Of a DNA stretch of 64,000 nt, positions 9,691-22,320 are shown in pieces. The notes under the pieces were generated by a model, which was not told where the DNA came from, searched no databases, and worked only from the letters and a program-made list of their open reading frames with translations. This DNA is from Colias croceus. Taxonomy: Eukaryota > Arthropoda > Insecta > Lepidoptera > Pieridae. A program made the position numbers and the translations under genes. The first letter of the stretch is position 1, and every line of letters starts with the position of its first letter. The stretch lies in assembly GCF_905220415.1 (NCBI RefSeq), contig NC_059545.1, positions 8,194,001 to 8,258,000 on the forward strand, written 5' to 3'.

Positions 9691-12078
9691 AACAGAATTG
9701 ACCCTTCTACAGATTTATTATATGTATAGATTCATAATAGTTACGGATGTACTCATTAACATAATGCTCCCTTACATAATATACATGTGTTATCCTACTG
9801 TGTTAAATAAAAATATTTCAAGCAAGTTTTCAACTAGTTTAGATATTCATACAGAGAAAGTGATGACGTTTACTATGCAAGTATTTTATCTTTATTTTTC
9901 CCATAGCAATCTATCTTTATCTGTTATTTTTGAAATGGTTTCGCAATCGGTATCTATAATAAAAAATATTCTACCAGATAGCGATTCAATCGAACTTATC
10001 AACAAAGATTTTCTATATTTTATCTGGCATAGCAGAGACATAGCCACAGGGCACATTAATAAACTAAAAAATAAGGTGCATAACTGCAAACTAAATAAGA
10101 CCAAAGTTCAAACAGTGCAGCTACCTAATCAAACTGGTACAGAAACTATACAATAAAGTACCTACTCTCTGACCAGTTAGTCTTATAGTTCAGTCTACAG
10201 TCTACACCAACCGCAGTTACATAGTACATTGCGAACATTTTGATTATAACGCTAACACTCCAATCAACATTCCGACCGTACAACCAAATGTATTCTACAA
10301 TACATAGCAAAATTGAATCCCATCAGAATACACAGGAATATTCCCAATAGAGATGCTGGATGACACAAATTCTAAGTCTAAATCCATTGAACACCGGTTA
10401 TTTCGAACTATGCGGAGTATGCGATGGGGAATAACTCGTATACCCGTATTCGTTTTATTTTGTAATGTCATAGGTCAGCAATACGGTACATTTGGTTTGG
10501 TGATTTATTCATGTGGGTATGTTTAATCTATACATGTTTTTGTTGAAAGTTTCATCAATGTATTGAATCAGCACTGGAAATTGTCGAGTATTGGAATTTT
10601 AAAGTAATTTTCTCTACGTTTTAATTTGACATTGATATAGAATACATATTCTTCTTAGGTGTCTTCTTTGGTACTAAGTATATTTTAAATTGAAAACTAT
10701 TGTTGTCTTTTATTTTTCAATTCCAACGAGTTTTATTAATTTAAGGTTTCATTAAATTCAAATAAAAGGTATAACACCCCTGTACATTCTAGAAACAAAT
10801 TTCGACGTAAAAGGCAATTTAAATATTTGAAGAAAAATATTCGAAAATATCCAGACGTGACAGGACGTACAAACGAATCGACCAGTGCTTTGTAATCAAA
10901 CGATCGCATTGCAATAACATGACGGGCGGGATGCTGATACAAAAACAATTTGATATCACAAAGGCAAAAGCCAAAACACTAAATACAGCTCTTGAAGTTT
11001 CGTCGTGTCAAAGGATATTGGATCTGTTGATTTTTTCATAAATGAATTGGCGAGGCCTTCGACATTTTCGGGTGAAACACAAAATCTGACACTGTTCTCG
11101 ATCAATGTTTCCATGTATTTTATCGGCATACTAGCTGACACGATTATATCTTGTCAAACGAAAACTTTTATTTTGGAATTATTTTTTTTATTCTATAACT
11201 AAACTTTCGTCGTGGTCGTTATAAGTTACGATAAGTTATGGATTCATTTTAATATATTATGGTATATGTATTGTATTTTAAATACAAATACAATATGACT
11301 AGGTAGATTTAATATCGAAATATGTAAACACGTGCATGTTTCAACATAAACAGCAGACTCGTATTATAAGCACATCGTAAACTTAATTGTCAATTAACAT
11401 TTGACATCAACTTTATGTTCTTACATAAAGTTTTACATGCCTACAATGCTTTCTGTTTATCAGTTTCGATTTAAAATAAACAAGTGATTCAATAATTTAA
11501 ATTCAATAGTTTTATTTGGTCGTAAATATATGGGGTTAAGTTGGAATTTATTTTCGCAAGATGCAAGTTTATTATTATTAATCTCATGTGTCTTATCTTT
11601 ATTAACTAACTTCTCGTTACGATTAAAAGAAGCTTCAATCTTATCTTTTCAATCTAAATAAATCATATCCAATAGTAATTTATTTATCTATATTTAATAT
11701 TTATACAATACATAATACGACGTACCTGCCTATTCATCATGGACAGCATCAAAAGCACATGTTACCCTATCCCAAGTGTATACGAACTTGATACGAACGT
11801 TAGAATGCCATTTATTACCGCAGAATAAAAATATATATTATATAGTCTATAACCACGCTAGCTCTTTTCCCGCCCACACTTAACTTCTCGGCGTAATCAC
11901 TGTCTCCTATACAGATAAGCCCGTAATTAAAATTAAGTTTTAACTGAAACCCCCGCAGTGGGACTCTAGTAAGTGGCTACGCATTAGCAAATTAGTTTTA
12001 AAATCAATTTCGTGTACCTAATTTCAGTTTTTGCGATATACCACCTATTGCTAAAATTATGTAGGACATACAAACATA

Positions 12079-12115
12079 AACTGCCAAATTATTACAGTTT
12101 TATAATTTGGCAGTT
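12079..12115. repeat. Perfect 14-bp hairpin
   Basis: The arms aactgccaaattat and ataatttggcagtt are separated by 9 bases. It could be a cruciform or RNA hairpin in the intron. A related single arm (aactgccaaattgtataa) occurs near 1278, hinting at a dispersed element end. Confidence 0.7.
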
Positions 12116-14672
12116 ATTATAGGCAGGTGTGATCAAAAAACGTTTTCCTTGGTATATATTAAACACACAAAAATTATTCTTAATCAACTTTTCCGATTCT
12201 ACGAATTAACTTATTATCGTTGTTAAAAACGCGATGTAGTTCAAAACCATTTATTGTTAGCTATTCATGGAGTGGCACTTATATTGTCGTTATATTTAAT
12301 AGGTACTTTCGTAAGGAAAACAAGGTCACAAGGTCGACAGCCATTTTAAGCATTTTGCGTTTGAATTTTTAAAATAACCGTCATCCAACTTGTAGGTACT
12401 TGGAAAATAAACTGGAACGTGAAAATAAAGAAAATTGTCGTACAAAACTAGGTCTATTTTTTTACCAAACAAACAAAGATAAGGTTCACACAAATTGCTT
12501 ATTAATGTGATTTAAACAAAAGCTATTGCATCAATTTAAATAAAATAACATAATGTATGAAGTTCATCTTCGATAATAAAAACAAACATAAGGCTTCCAG
12601 AACAAATTTGTACCTTAGCATACAAGTGGTCCATATTAAATGTGGCCCAAGAATATTTTACACACAATATAAGACGAAAACTTTTGCAATAAATGACTTG
12701 CAGAAATGCTTGAAGAACACTTAGCGGTTCTATAGATTTCGTTGTACAAAACTTTTAGTAATATCGAAGAAACTTCTCGTCATAAATATCTGAAAACAGG
12801 ACCAAAGCCGCAAAGGTATAAACAGATAATACAATAGAAAACTCATAAGTATAATATTATACTGGTCTGAAACTTGTGAAAAAAGAAATAGATTGTGATA
12901 GCGAAGCGAAACGTGTAACATTTATTTATGCCAGGACAATAAAACTTGATTTGGAGTATGAAAAATAATCAAAACATTATTTTATTTCTTTTAAGTCAAA
13001 AGAAATTTAAACACCTCTTACCACTAGAATTTTGATGAAAACTAGACTAAATAATAGGTATAATGTATACCCACCAGACTTACTAACTATTCCCCTATGA
13101 ATAATTAAAGTATTTATAAAGGTAATAACAAAATGTTTTGATACTATTTTCAGTAAGCAATTAGACTTGTAATTTCCGCTGTCAGAGCTTTGGAGTACAG
13201 TACATCCGCATAAAAACATTTCTTCGATACAAATAAAGAAGCATTGTGCCAACAAACTGGTAACCATGGCAACCTGTAAGCATTGAACAAGGATGGGATC
13301 ATTACGATTCCCGGGACTGTGCTGAAACGTATAACAATCATGGAAAAATTAGTTCTGATTTACGATTCGAAGAAATTGTATAATCGACGATATTCATGGA
13401 AAAATTGACATTTGAAGAAATGAAAGTTAACAAGTTGAAGAAAAAAATTATAAATTTTAAAAATATTATTTAGGTGTTCGATCTCTTTATTAATAACGCT
13501 TACTTACTTGTACGTTTAAAAATATTGAATCTAACAAATAATTGGAATTTTCTGCTAAAGTTTATAGATAATGTAGGTACTTATCCTAGAGGAGTAAAGT
13601 ACACATTATAAGAAGCATACACTACTACATTAAATAACATACTTATAAGTTATATCTGAACCATCAAATTATCTGTGTATATGAAAATTAAGCTAAAGTT
13701 TTCCATAAGTAGCTATTCTTTGAACGACACTTCTACGCTTGAAGTACGGAAGCGCTCAGCGTTGCGACAAGTCCCCAGTTTACGACTTTAGTGCTAAAGT
13801 GAACAATAAAAAAATATATAGCACATCCAACAGGACGCAGTTTTATGTTTCCAGTATATTACCTTCTATAGATAACTACATCAAAACATTTATATACGTC
13901 GGGTTGTAAACTAGACATTAAATAACGTAGATGTGCAAAATTAATCTGAGTAATTAAAAAAATATAACCTCAGTGAATGAAGATATAAAGAAAATAATAT
14001 TCAACTTCTTATAGACTCGATCTAAATCACAAAACTAGTTACTTTGAGATGCGCTGGAAAATTATTTCAAAGCATCGATTCCACCGTGATTTCAATTAAT
14101 AAAATTTTAAAGCAATCAAAAACCTTTTAGACGCGCATCATAAACATTTCATCCAATTTGTGGTTAGGCTCGCTTCCAATCCATTATCAAAAATAAAATT
14201 ACTAATAATATTACTAATGATGTGAGGTCACAGGTTCAAAGCGTGCGTTGATCTCGAGTTCAAAATCCAGACCGAGTCACACATGATCCCTAATTTCGCG
14301 GCTAGTAAAAGAATCGTTTGATAATTCCATTTCTTTTTCTTATAAATCTAGACATTGTAAATATAAGCTATTGCACCAGCAAAAGCGATAAGAACTGAGC
14401 GAGTGTGATTTTACAGCTAAATATAAATTTATTTTACACCAGTGTCCAATTTTGGATTCCCTATACCAATAAATATATAAAAATAGCAAAGCACTACGAG
14501 TAAAACATGTGACCAAATTAAAAATCTATTTTTTACTACAGTTACGTGTTAGTTAACGCAGCATTAAACCATTCGAAACATCCTTTTTTTCTACTTATTG
14601 CCTTTTCAGGCTTACAAAATACAATCACATAAACCGCACATTATTTTCAATCAAAGTAAAGAGGAGATTATG

Positions 14673-14750
14673 TATAAAAATCGCAAGCTGTCAGCGTGGG
14701 CGCCGCTCGTCAAACGGCACGCGCCAGATAATAATCCGCCCACGCTCGCT
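14673..14750. promoter_or_regulatory. GC-rich island with two inverted Egr/Stripe-type sites
   Basis: GCGTGGGCG at 14694-14702 and its reverse complement CGCCCACGC at 14737-14745 match the consensus of the three-finger Egr/Zif268 family (insect Stripe). They flank a CpG-rich core (cgccgctcgtc, ggcacgcgcc) within AT-rich intron. TATAAAA lies at 14673-14679. I infer an intronic enhancer or promoter. Confidence 0.45.
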
Positions 14751-15303
14751 TAATGTTTAATGTAAGTGCTTGTCTGAAATACTTAGCTCATTTGATATCT
14801 GATACATTTTGTCACCCTTTATCTTGCTGTACTTAGCGTAGCGATTAACAAACACATTTTTGAAAACTCCGATTAAACACAGCAGAAAAACTATATTTCT
14901 AACAGTTAGTGTACCTATTGTTTTGATTGAGTTACAATTCGGCACAACTATTATTATGCTGGTCTGATGAAGCCGGAAATTGGATAGAAACTTCACAACT
15001 ATATAAATTAGCCTCCCTGTCTGAAACTATGGATTTGTCTCCGAGAGTATTTAGAAGTGTGGTTGCATTGTTAGTTTGAAGTTATAATTATTTAATTACC
15101 TTGATTAGGATATATCAAGCCGCATGCAGATATACGGATTGTCTAATTATTGTATTACCTACAATTTTCTTTTAACCCATTGAGCCCCAAGCGGCCTGAT
15201 CGGTCCCAGACACAATAGATTTTCTATTGTGTCTGTGGTTCCGGGGCCTGAGTTATTTAATTTTATTATTTATATTGTTGCCTTCATTTTACACTGATTA
15301 TAA

Positions 15304-15396
15304 TTATAAAACTAGCTTTCCGCATGGAGCTTCGCCCGCCCCGTTCTCTAAAGATTTAAGCATACATAGGGACGGACAAACAGCGACAGCGACTTT
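15304..15396. repeat. Truncated lepidopteran short repeat
   Basis: aactagctttccgcatggag followed by cttcgcccgccccg is the degenerate head of the same repeat superfamily, ending in gacggacaaacagcgacagc. The rest of the element is missing. Confidence 0.6.
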
Positions 15397-15820
15397 GTTT
15401 TATACTATTCAGTGATAAACAAAAGATCAACAATTTTCGTAAGCGATTACTCGCTGCCAGAAATCTATGTAGTTTTATATTATTCGTCTCGTATAAAGTT
15501 ATTAATAAAACAATTAAAATTAAACAGCTATTTTCATAAACATAGCATTTATTTCCATACAATCACAGGGTGTAGGATTGACCTTCTATAGCCACTGCAT
15601 TCCACGTGTATCACGTTCCATCCCATACTCCTAACGCCTCCTAAACCACGCTTCAATAATTACTTCTATACACATTATCGTATGGAAAACATGATAGCGA
15701 TTGAATAATATCTTTAGTAATCGCATTCGAATACTGTTATTTATAGGCATAAATTATCTCATGTAGGTAAATCTTCAATGGCTTTATTGTCTGAATAGAT
15801 ATTCCTCTTAATTAAATTTA

Positions 15821-16005
15821 TTATAAACTAGCTTTCCACCCGCCGCATCGCCCGCGCAGACAAAGAAAAACCCGCATAGTTCACGTTCCCGTGGGATTTC
15901 CGTGATAAAACCTATCCTATGTCCTTTCTCGGGTATCAAAATATCTCTATACCAAATTTCATGCAAATTGACAGACAGACAGACAGAGTTACTTTCGCAT
16001 TTATT
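15821..16005. repeat. Lepidopteran short repeat, host of a nested insertion
   Basis: ttataaactagctttccacc, then aaacccgcatagttcacgtt, cctatcctatgtcctttctc and a GACA run ending gttactttcgcattta. This is the same family as 19362-19792 (reverse orientation). It is interrupted at its tail by the element at 16006-16255. Confidence 0.75.
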
Positions 16006-16255
16006 AACCGACTACAAAAAAAGGAGGAGGTTATCAATTCGGCCGGTATATATTTTTTTTTTTTTTTTATGTATGTACACCGATTACTCCGAGGTTTCTG
16101 AACCGATTTACGTGATTCTTTTTTTGTTCGATGCGGGATGGTGTCGAATTGGTCCCATAAAAATTTTATTCGGATAGGCCCAGTAGTTTTTATTTTATGA
16201 GCATTTTTGTCTGTAGGTATTTGTAAATTTTGCAAGTGCAAGTTTGAAGTCGGTT
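16006..16255. mobile_element. Small accgact..agtcggt terminal-inverted-repeat element
   Basis: It begins aaccgactacaaaaaaagga and ends gtttgaagtcggtt, the short inverted ends of a very common lepidopteran non-autonomous repeat. Internally it carries atgtatgtacaccgattact and tgcgggatggtgtcgaattg. It has no transposase. It lies in the tail of the neighbouring short repeat. Confidence 0.65.
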
Positions 16256-16279
16256 GTTTTTAACGCAGTTATCACTTGT

Positions 16280-16499
16280 AATATTACTAGCTTTCCACCC
16301 GCGGCTTCGCCCGCGTTTTAAAAGAAAAACCCGCATAGTTCCCGTTCCCGAGGGATTTCCGGGCTAAAACCTATCCTATCTCTCAAGTTGGATCGAACTG
16401 CACATGGTGTGCGAATTTTATTATAATCGGTTAAGTGGTTTAGGAGTCCATTGAGGACAAACATTGTGACACGAGATTTATATATATTAAAGATAGTAT
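16280..16499. repeat. Lepidopteran short repeat, subfamily with 'cacatggtgtgcga'
   Basis: It has the shared head agctttccacccgcggcttc, but the 3' part (gaactgcacatggtgtgcga, cattgtgacacgagatttat) differs from its neighbours and matches the reverse-oriented copy at 57099-57254. The head is therefore modular. Confidence 0.7.
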
Positions 16500-17403
16500 G
16501 GATTGAATAGTCACATGAACTGTGTATATAATTTCCCTACAGATATCGTAACCAACATCATTTATATGCATATAGTATATGCATTGAAAATCCTTGGAAA
16601 AACAATTATTGAGATAAAATTCGAACGTCGAAATCGAATTCCCGGAAAATATACTAAATAACATTCGTACAAATTGCTATACATACATTTCAATCATGGA
16701 AAAAACATGTACTTATCAATTTTCCTTCTCCGCTCGGTTCTACGTTTCAAATACTGCTGTTATGTATAACATACACACTAGAAAGATATATAACATATGT
16801 ATAAGAATTACTCAAGGCTGCATTCAATATGTCACTAGAGCACTCTAACTATTGCGAAGAACATCGAAGAAACAATAAAACAACAAACGACGCACTTTAC
16901 GAGAGCGTAAAAGCGAATCTTTCGAAGATAAAGCTTTGAATACACAATAACACGAAACATCTTATTACAGTTTACACCCGGGACCTATCCTGATTGCTCA
17001 AGAATTGGAGATAATAAAATAAAGACAATGTTGCAGTGATGAAACTATGTCATGCCAACATTGTGGTTGGTAAATACTCGTTTTGCTGATATTAAATAAT
17101 AAAACATCATTTAGGCATTCATAAAACAGTGGCATTAGGGCCATCTATTGTGTTGAAAGCCTTAATTAGTCAAGTAGAATGTATTGTGACGAAATTTTTT
17201 CAATAGGTACCTATACATAAAGATGTTTTTTGTTTTCTGAAAAGTATTAAGTTTATTTTTCCGCAATAACTGGAACTTAAGTAACGAAATATGTTTCATA
17301 TGTTTATGCATCTATCAATTACTTCTGATAATGCGTCGTAGCTACTCCGAGATAAAAAACATACAATACCTATCATAAAATGATGAAACTGCTAGTCTCG
17401 TCA

Positions 17404-17641
17404 TCTATACATCTATACAAATATTATAAAGAGGAAAGGTTTGATTTTTTGTTTGTTTGTTTGTATGAATTGAATAGGCTCCGAAACTACTTGGCAGATT
17501 TGAAAAATTCTTTCACCATTCGAAAGCTACATTATCCACGAGTAACATAGGCTAGGTTTTATCCCTGAAATCCCACGGGAACGGGAACTATGCGGGTTTT
17601 TCTTTGAAAACGCGGGCGAAGCCGCGGGCGGATAGCTAGTA
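17404..17641. repeat. Lepidopteran short repeat, reverse orientation
   Basis: It runs from tctatacaaatattataaa and a (TTTG)n run at about 17445 to aacgcgggcgaagccgcggg and gctagtatt. The tail matches the 15.8-kb copy, while the head (gctccgaaactacttgg) is another variant. Confidence 0.7.
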
Positions 17642-19361
17642 TTTTAATATTGTGATAAGCAAACTAGCATCAGCAAACAAAAAGAAAATATTTCGTACAC
17701 AAAATTGCTACACGTTATCAATGTCTGGGAATTTGTAATATTTTATGTTTTGAGTGTCGAAATACAAGAACTTTGTAAATGCCAAAACAAAAAAACTTTC
17801 TGGACCAGACAGCTTTTACGTATTTGTAAAGGTGAAAGGTTAAAAGGATTAAATTTTTCCGCATCACAGATATCACTACTGATGCTTGAACATCTCTAGT
17901 CTCTACAAATACACCCCATTTCCAACTCTAAAACTATTCGATAATAATTAAGGACACAAAACAACATGATAAAATAACTCAAGTTACGCAATAGCAGATT
18001 TTAAAACAAATGTCGCGTGTCTCATAGCTTTAATCGTTTTAAAATAGCTGAAAGCCACTTAGACCAACGTCATTATTCATATCGCCTTGATGCAACCAAC
18101 ATTCGAGAAAATATACTACCTACCTACTAAATTTAGCAGGCGCGTTTATTTAAAGTTAACCGTTCCCGTTATTAATGGATAGCATTAATTTAGGCCATTT
18201 TAAACGCAGATATTTATAGTGATACCAAAACAAATATAAACCATATGTAAATCGAAATGCTCGTACCAAAAAAAGAAATATCATGAATCATAAAAATATT
18301 TCATAACATCCCCGTGCCGATACAAACTGATAAAAAGAACCCTCGAAGCGATACGTCTAAAGTCACAGAAGGCTGATCACCCACATTCCCTACAAAGGAA
18401 AATCGATCATCGAAGCACGAGACTTAAAAAACACAAGTATCATTTGTCAAATGCCATCATATAATGTGTATCATCCATTTACAATTTAGTACACGTATTT
18501 ACTGAACAAAGTTTCATCTACAAGCAAAAAGCTTATACGTAGAAATGTGCAAGCTAACGTGGCAACAAATTACATACAACTGAAAGCTATTCGCGAGAAA
18601 ACAGGTCGATTTACATACACCTATCCGTTTAAATCCAATTCAACCATGAGAAGATTAGATATCTTCTAATGATTTTAAGGCTCTGCTATGCTCTTTCAAG
18701 CGATCGTATAATTTATTCATTAATTATTTAGGACTATATCAGGCGGAAAATAAACCATTATTTAAAACTACAGATAACTTAAACAGTATTTCTATTTTTC
18801 TTAGAATTTAGAAGCAATATTCAAAAATGTGATTACTGTACAAGATCGACAAAATTACCAAATAACGAAATGCTTCGACAAAATTGCCTAAATGAAAGAT
18901 TTAATCCTCGATGCGATCGCTTCCTATCGAACATTAAAACATATCAAACGCTCCTGCTTCTATATTTTCCAATCGACCAAGTGTACAATACGCAACTTTT
19001 ATAAGCCCTGTATACGAAAATCCTTTGTTAATATTACGATTTTACATAACAACGTACGATAGTAAATACCGTTTAACTTTAAGCACAAAGAACTCAACGT
19101 TTGTTACAAAAATACTTTTAAACTTTTATGGACAAAGATAAAACTATTTAATTTTATTATATGTGAGATACTGTTACGTTTGAACAGAATCGCTTTGTCT
19201 AGAGTAGTCTAGACTAGTCTAAAAATGCTCGGCTGTACAAATAAAACGAGCTTGCGATGGAAAAACAGCGCTCTATGTTTTGCCAACACCTAAATAAATG
19301 TATAATGTAGTAAATACCAAATTGTTTTGTGTAAATATTATTAAAATAATTCATCACACAT
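17642..19361 (-). other. Intron, no recognised element
   Basis: AT-rich intron. A short tagtctagactagtctag-type repetition lies at about 19205-19222. No coding potential or repeat family was recognised. Confidence 0.6.
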
Positions 19362-19600
19362 CCATACTTATATTATAAATTCGAAAGTAACTCTGTCTGT
19401 CTGTTACTCAATCACGCCTTAACTACTGAACCAATTTGCATGAAATTTGGTATAGAGATATTTTGATACCCGAAAATGGACATAGGCTACTTTTTACCCC
19501 GGGAAATAGGATAGGTTTTATCTCGGGAATCCCACGGGAAAGGGAACTATGCAGGTTTTTCTTTGACTGCGCGGGCGAAGCTGCGGGTGGAAAGCTAGTA
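19362..19600. repeat. Lepidopteran short repeat, head-to-tail pair, copy 1
   Basis: atccatacttatattataaa, tctgtctgtctg, ccaatttgcatgaaatttgg, then gggcgaagctgcgggtggaa and agctagta. It is followed immediately by a second copy in the same orientation. Confidence 0.8.
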
Positions 19601-19602
19601 AA

Positions 19603-19792
19603 ATCCATACTAATATTATAAATGCGAAAGTAACTCTGTCTGTCTGTCTGTCTGTTACTCAATCACGCCTAAACTACTGAACCAATTTGCATGAAATTTG
19701 GTATGGAGATATTTTGATACCCGAGAAAGGACATAGGCTACCTTTTATTGCGAAATATGTACCACGGGCGAAGCCGGGGCGGACCGCTAGTA
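19603..19792. repeat. Lepidopteran short repeat, copy 2 (internal deletion)
   Basis: It is nearly identical to copy 1 through ggacataggctaccttttat, then lacks about 50 bases and resumes at accacgggcgaagccggggc and ctagtaa. Two adjacent same-orientation copies suggest insertion into the related tail or unequal exchange. Confidence 0.8.
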
Positions 19793-19799
19793 ATATATA

Positions 19800-20952
19800 C
19801 TAAATAATATTTCCAGTCTCTACTATCATAACTTTTTATGAACCTAATAATAGTCCTAGAGGAATTTCATTTTGTATCACGAACAGAAAAACATTTTATA
19901 TATTCTATAATAGGTTTGTTACTTATAGTACTTTACAAAAAATCCCAAATTTTAACAACAAACAATTGACTATAACGAGATAGGTATTTTTAACAACAAG
20001 CAAATGACTATTAAATTTAACGAGATAGGTATTAAAAGTGATATAAATTAATAATTGTATTGTGATACACATAAAACACGATTAGGATATCATTCCGAGC
20101 GCACGTGTATGCAGGTAAATATTATGTTTTACGCGACATCGCTGTGAAGTAAATCAAGTTATAAGCTTATGAATACCGCGAAACCAATGAAAATTGCGTG
20201 CTTTATCTAACGCGAAATTATTCACTCAAGTTCACTCATTACGAATTCGTATCCTTTGTTTAAAAACCAATTAAAAACGTTGGCATAATGTTTTTTTTGT
20301 TTGTGATGTATTGCCGTTTTATACAGACATTAAATGAATAAAAATGCGATATCGTATTGATAAATATATTATATAGGTAGCTATATTTCTTTTTATTTTT
20401 TCTTGTACTTATAACATTCGAGTTATTGAGAAGGTTGTTTTTAATGAGAATTCGTGGAAGAGAAATCACCGTTATTCAAAGAAAAAGAAATTGAAGAAAC
20501 ATTTAAATGCAATTCGAGTGTTGATTAAAATATACCTCACACAAGAAGAAGCTTATTTGTCTAAATAAATTTTTCAATATTACCCAAATATTTGTTAGGT
20601 ATCAAGTTAACGGAATTTTTTCGCTAAGTAAATATCATGTTAGTTTCAGATAATATTATCTTTCCAGATTCCCTGCGGGAGTATCTTGAGATGAGATTGG
20701 CCATCGGATTAGACGGGCGAAACTGACATTCTATTAGAAGCAACTGATTTTTTCAAGGAAATAGATACCTATTTCCAATTAAAAATAGATATCTATTTGG
20801 TAACAAAGTTATCGATCGTTTTTTCATTTAATCGATCTATTAAAAGGTTATCAGGACATCTTTATAATAATCAAATCAAGATATAACGAGACGTTAAAAC
20901 AATTATTCCGTGTTATTATTTTCATTACTTAACCATTATGATTAAAACAATA
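19800..20952 (-). other. Intron, no recognised element
   Basis: AT-rich intron; nothing supportable seen on either strand. Confidence 0.6.
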
Positions 20953-22320
20953 CGCACCTTCGGTAGAACAAGGGCACAATTACAGTTTTTGCAATTTTAC
21001 AGGAGAGCCATTTTAAGATATTTGTAGTACTTAATGTGGTCTAGCTATGATAATAATTTTTTTATGGTTGTTCTGCTTTGTATGACATAAACTATATACT
21101 ATATTCTTTTAGGTGTATCGTTTACAAATATTAAAAACTGCTAGTTTTTTTTTAATAATATTTTTTTCTTAAGTAGGTGTACATTTGTGCCCTTGTTCCA
21201 CCAACAAGAAAATTAATTTGTAAATATGGCCATATCTAAAGCTTTAAGTTAATAATTTTGGAATGATAATAACGTGTTTTTTTTGTATAAATGTTTTATT
21301 TTCTTAAACACTTTAGAAAGCCGCAGTACTTTATCACAAAAATAGAGATCAAAACTTACTAATCAGCCATTACACATCTTCAACAATCTGAAACTATTAT
21401 GTTTCCTAGCAAAATTCTTTGGAATCGCTTTAAAAATTGGAATAATATTATATTAAGATAACAGAACAAGAAAGAATCATAATTCAATTCCTTGACATTA
21501 AATAATTCCTCCTTTTTCGTGGCATTTTTTATAAGGCTTATGTATTCTGCCGGAGTGCATATTGATATTGGGCCAGCTTTTTTTGCACGTTTTACATTCC
21601 AGAATGGACGGCATCGGCTTTATGCTGGGTCCCCTAATTTATGTATGATCGATTTTATAGGCAATGTGTTCACAGCAGAATAATACATTCCAAAAACAAA
21701 TTTGAAAAAGAAAAATAATTATTTACGAATAAATATCTTACTAATATTATTATTTATTATGTAAACTCGAAAGTTTTTGAGGATAGATTTGTGGGTGTGA
21801 GGGTATGTTTGTTGTATTTTGATTGGCAGTCCTGTCGTTTAAATTTCTAAAAAACTAACTTGTTTTTTTGCTCTCTACAGCAATTATCGGAATAAAATGT
21901 TACTTTTAAGACCATGGAGTATAACAAATCTTGGACAGACAAGGGCACAATTGTCTGAACGACTTTGTCCTCCCAATTTTTAAATCGTAAACTAGGCATA
22001 AGTGTGACAGATATGGCCTTGTCGTTCCAGAAATCAAAAACATTATAGGGCATATTTACATAAACGACGTTAGCGCTCCAAGTGAAAGCTAGCTCAGTCC
22101 CCGCCGATGGCACAACTAACCAATGAGACTTTGTCTCGCCAAGAGAGAAACAAAATAGCGCCAAAATGACAACGCCACTATTTCAATCTGGCTGTTTTTT
22201 GTAGGAATTAAACGAATGTCTTTGTCCCTCCAGTTGAAAGGGCCTTTTTAAAGCATTTCTGCATATTTAAGTCATTTTGGCAATTTATGACAATTATGCC
22301 CTTGTTCTACCGAAGGTGCG
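20953..22320. mobile_element. 1.37-kb terminal-inverted-repeat element with AATA flanks
   Basis: It starts cgcaccttcggtagaacaag and ends with the exact reverse complement, extending to about 30 bp with few mismatches. The flanks are aata at 20949-20952 and 22321-22324, a candidate 4-bp target duplication. The ACAAGGGCACAATT core of the ends recurs inside at about 21180-21200 and 21940-21955, as subterminal transposase sites do. A broken minus-strand frame at 21690-21375 may be a transposase relic. The family is not recognised. Confidence 0.75.
21375..21690 (-). pseudogene. Decayed ORF inside the 21-kb element
   Basis: The minus-strand translation from about 21690 reads GMYYSAVNTLPIKSIIHKL, GDPA, a stop, then SRCRPFWNVKRAKKAGPIS, ICTPAEYISLIKNATKKEE, LFNVKELNYDSFLF. 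The composition is protein-like across the stop, unlike the AT-driven frames around it. I infer a decayed transposase-related protein. No catalytic residues can be identified and the family is unknown. Confidence 0.4.

Larger units (their letters stand above)
9052..14660 (-). other. First part of the 38-kb intron (exon 3 to exon 4)
   Basis: AT-rich intron holding one lepidopteran short repeat (9404-9690) and a small perfect hairpin (12079-12115). The plus-strand open frame 9698-10156 (152 codons) lies directly after the repeat. It has AT-driven codon use (Ile, Leu, Asn, Tyr, Lys) and no motif, so I do not call it. No other element was recognised. Confidence 0.6.

Noticed and set aside
9698..10156. 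152-codon plus-strand open frame after the 9.4-kb repeat
   Set aside because: AT-driven composition, no motif, no splice or promoter context; a frame this long can occur by chance in a 64-kb AT-rich window. A homology search could reverse this.
21847..22164. 105-codon minus-strand frame inside the 21-kb element
   Set aside because: It overlaps repeated subterminal motifs and does not continue the relic frame at 21.4-21.7 kb; no transposase motif.
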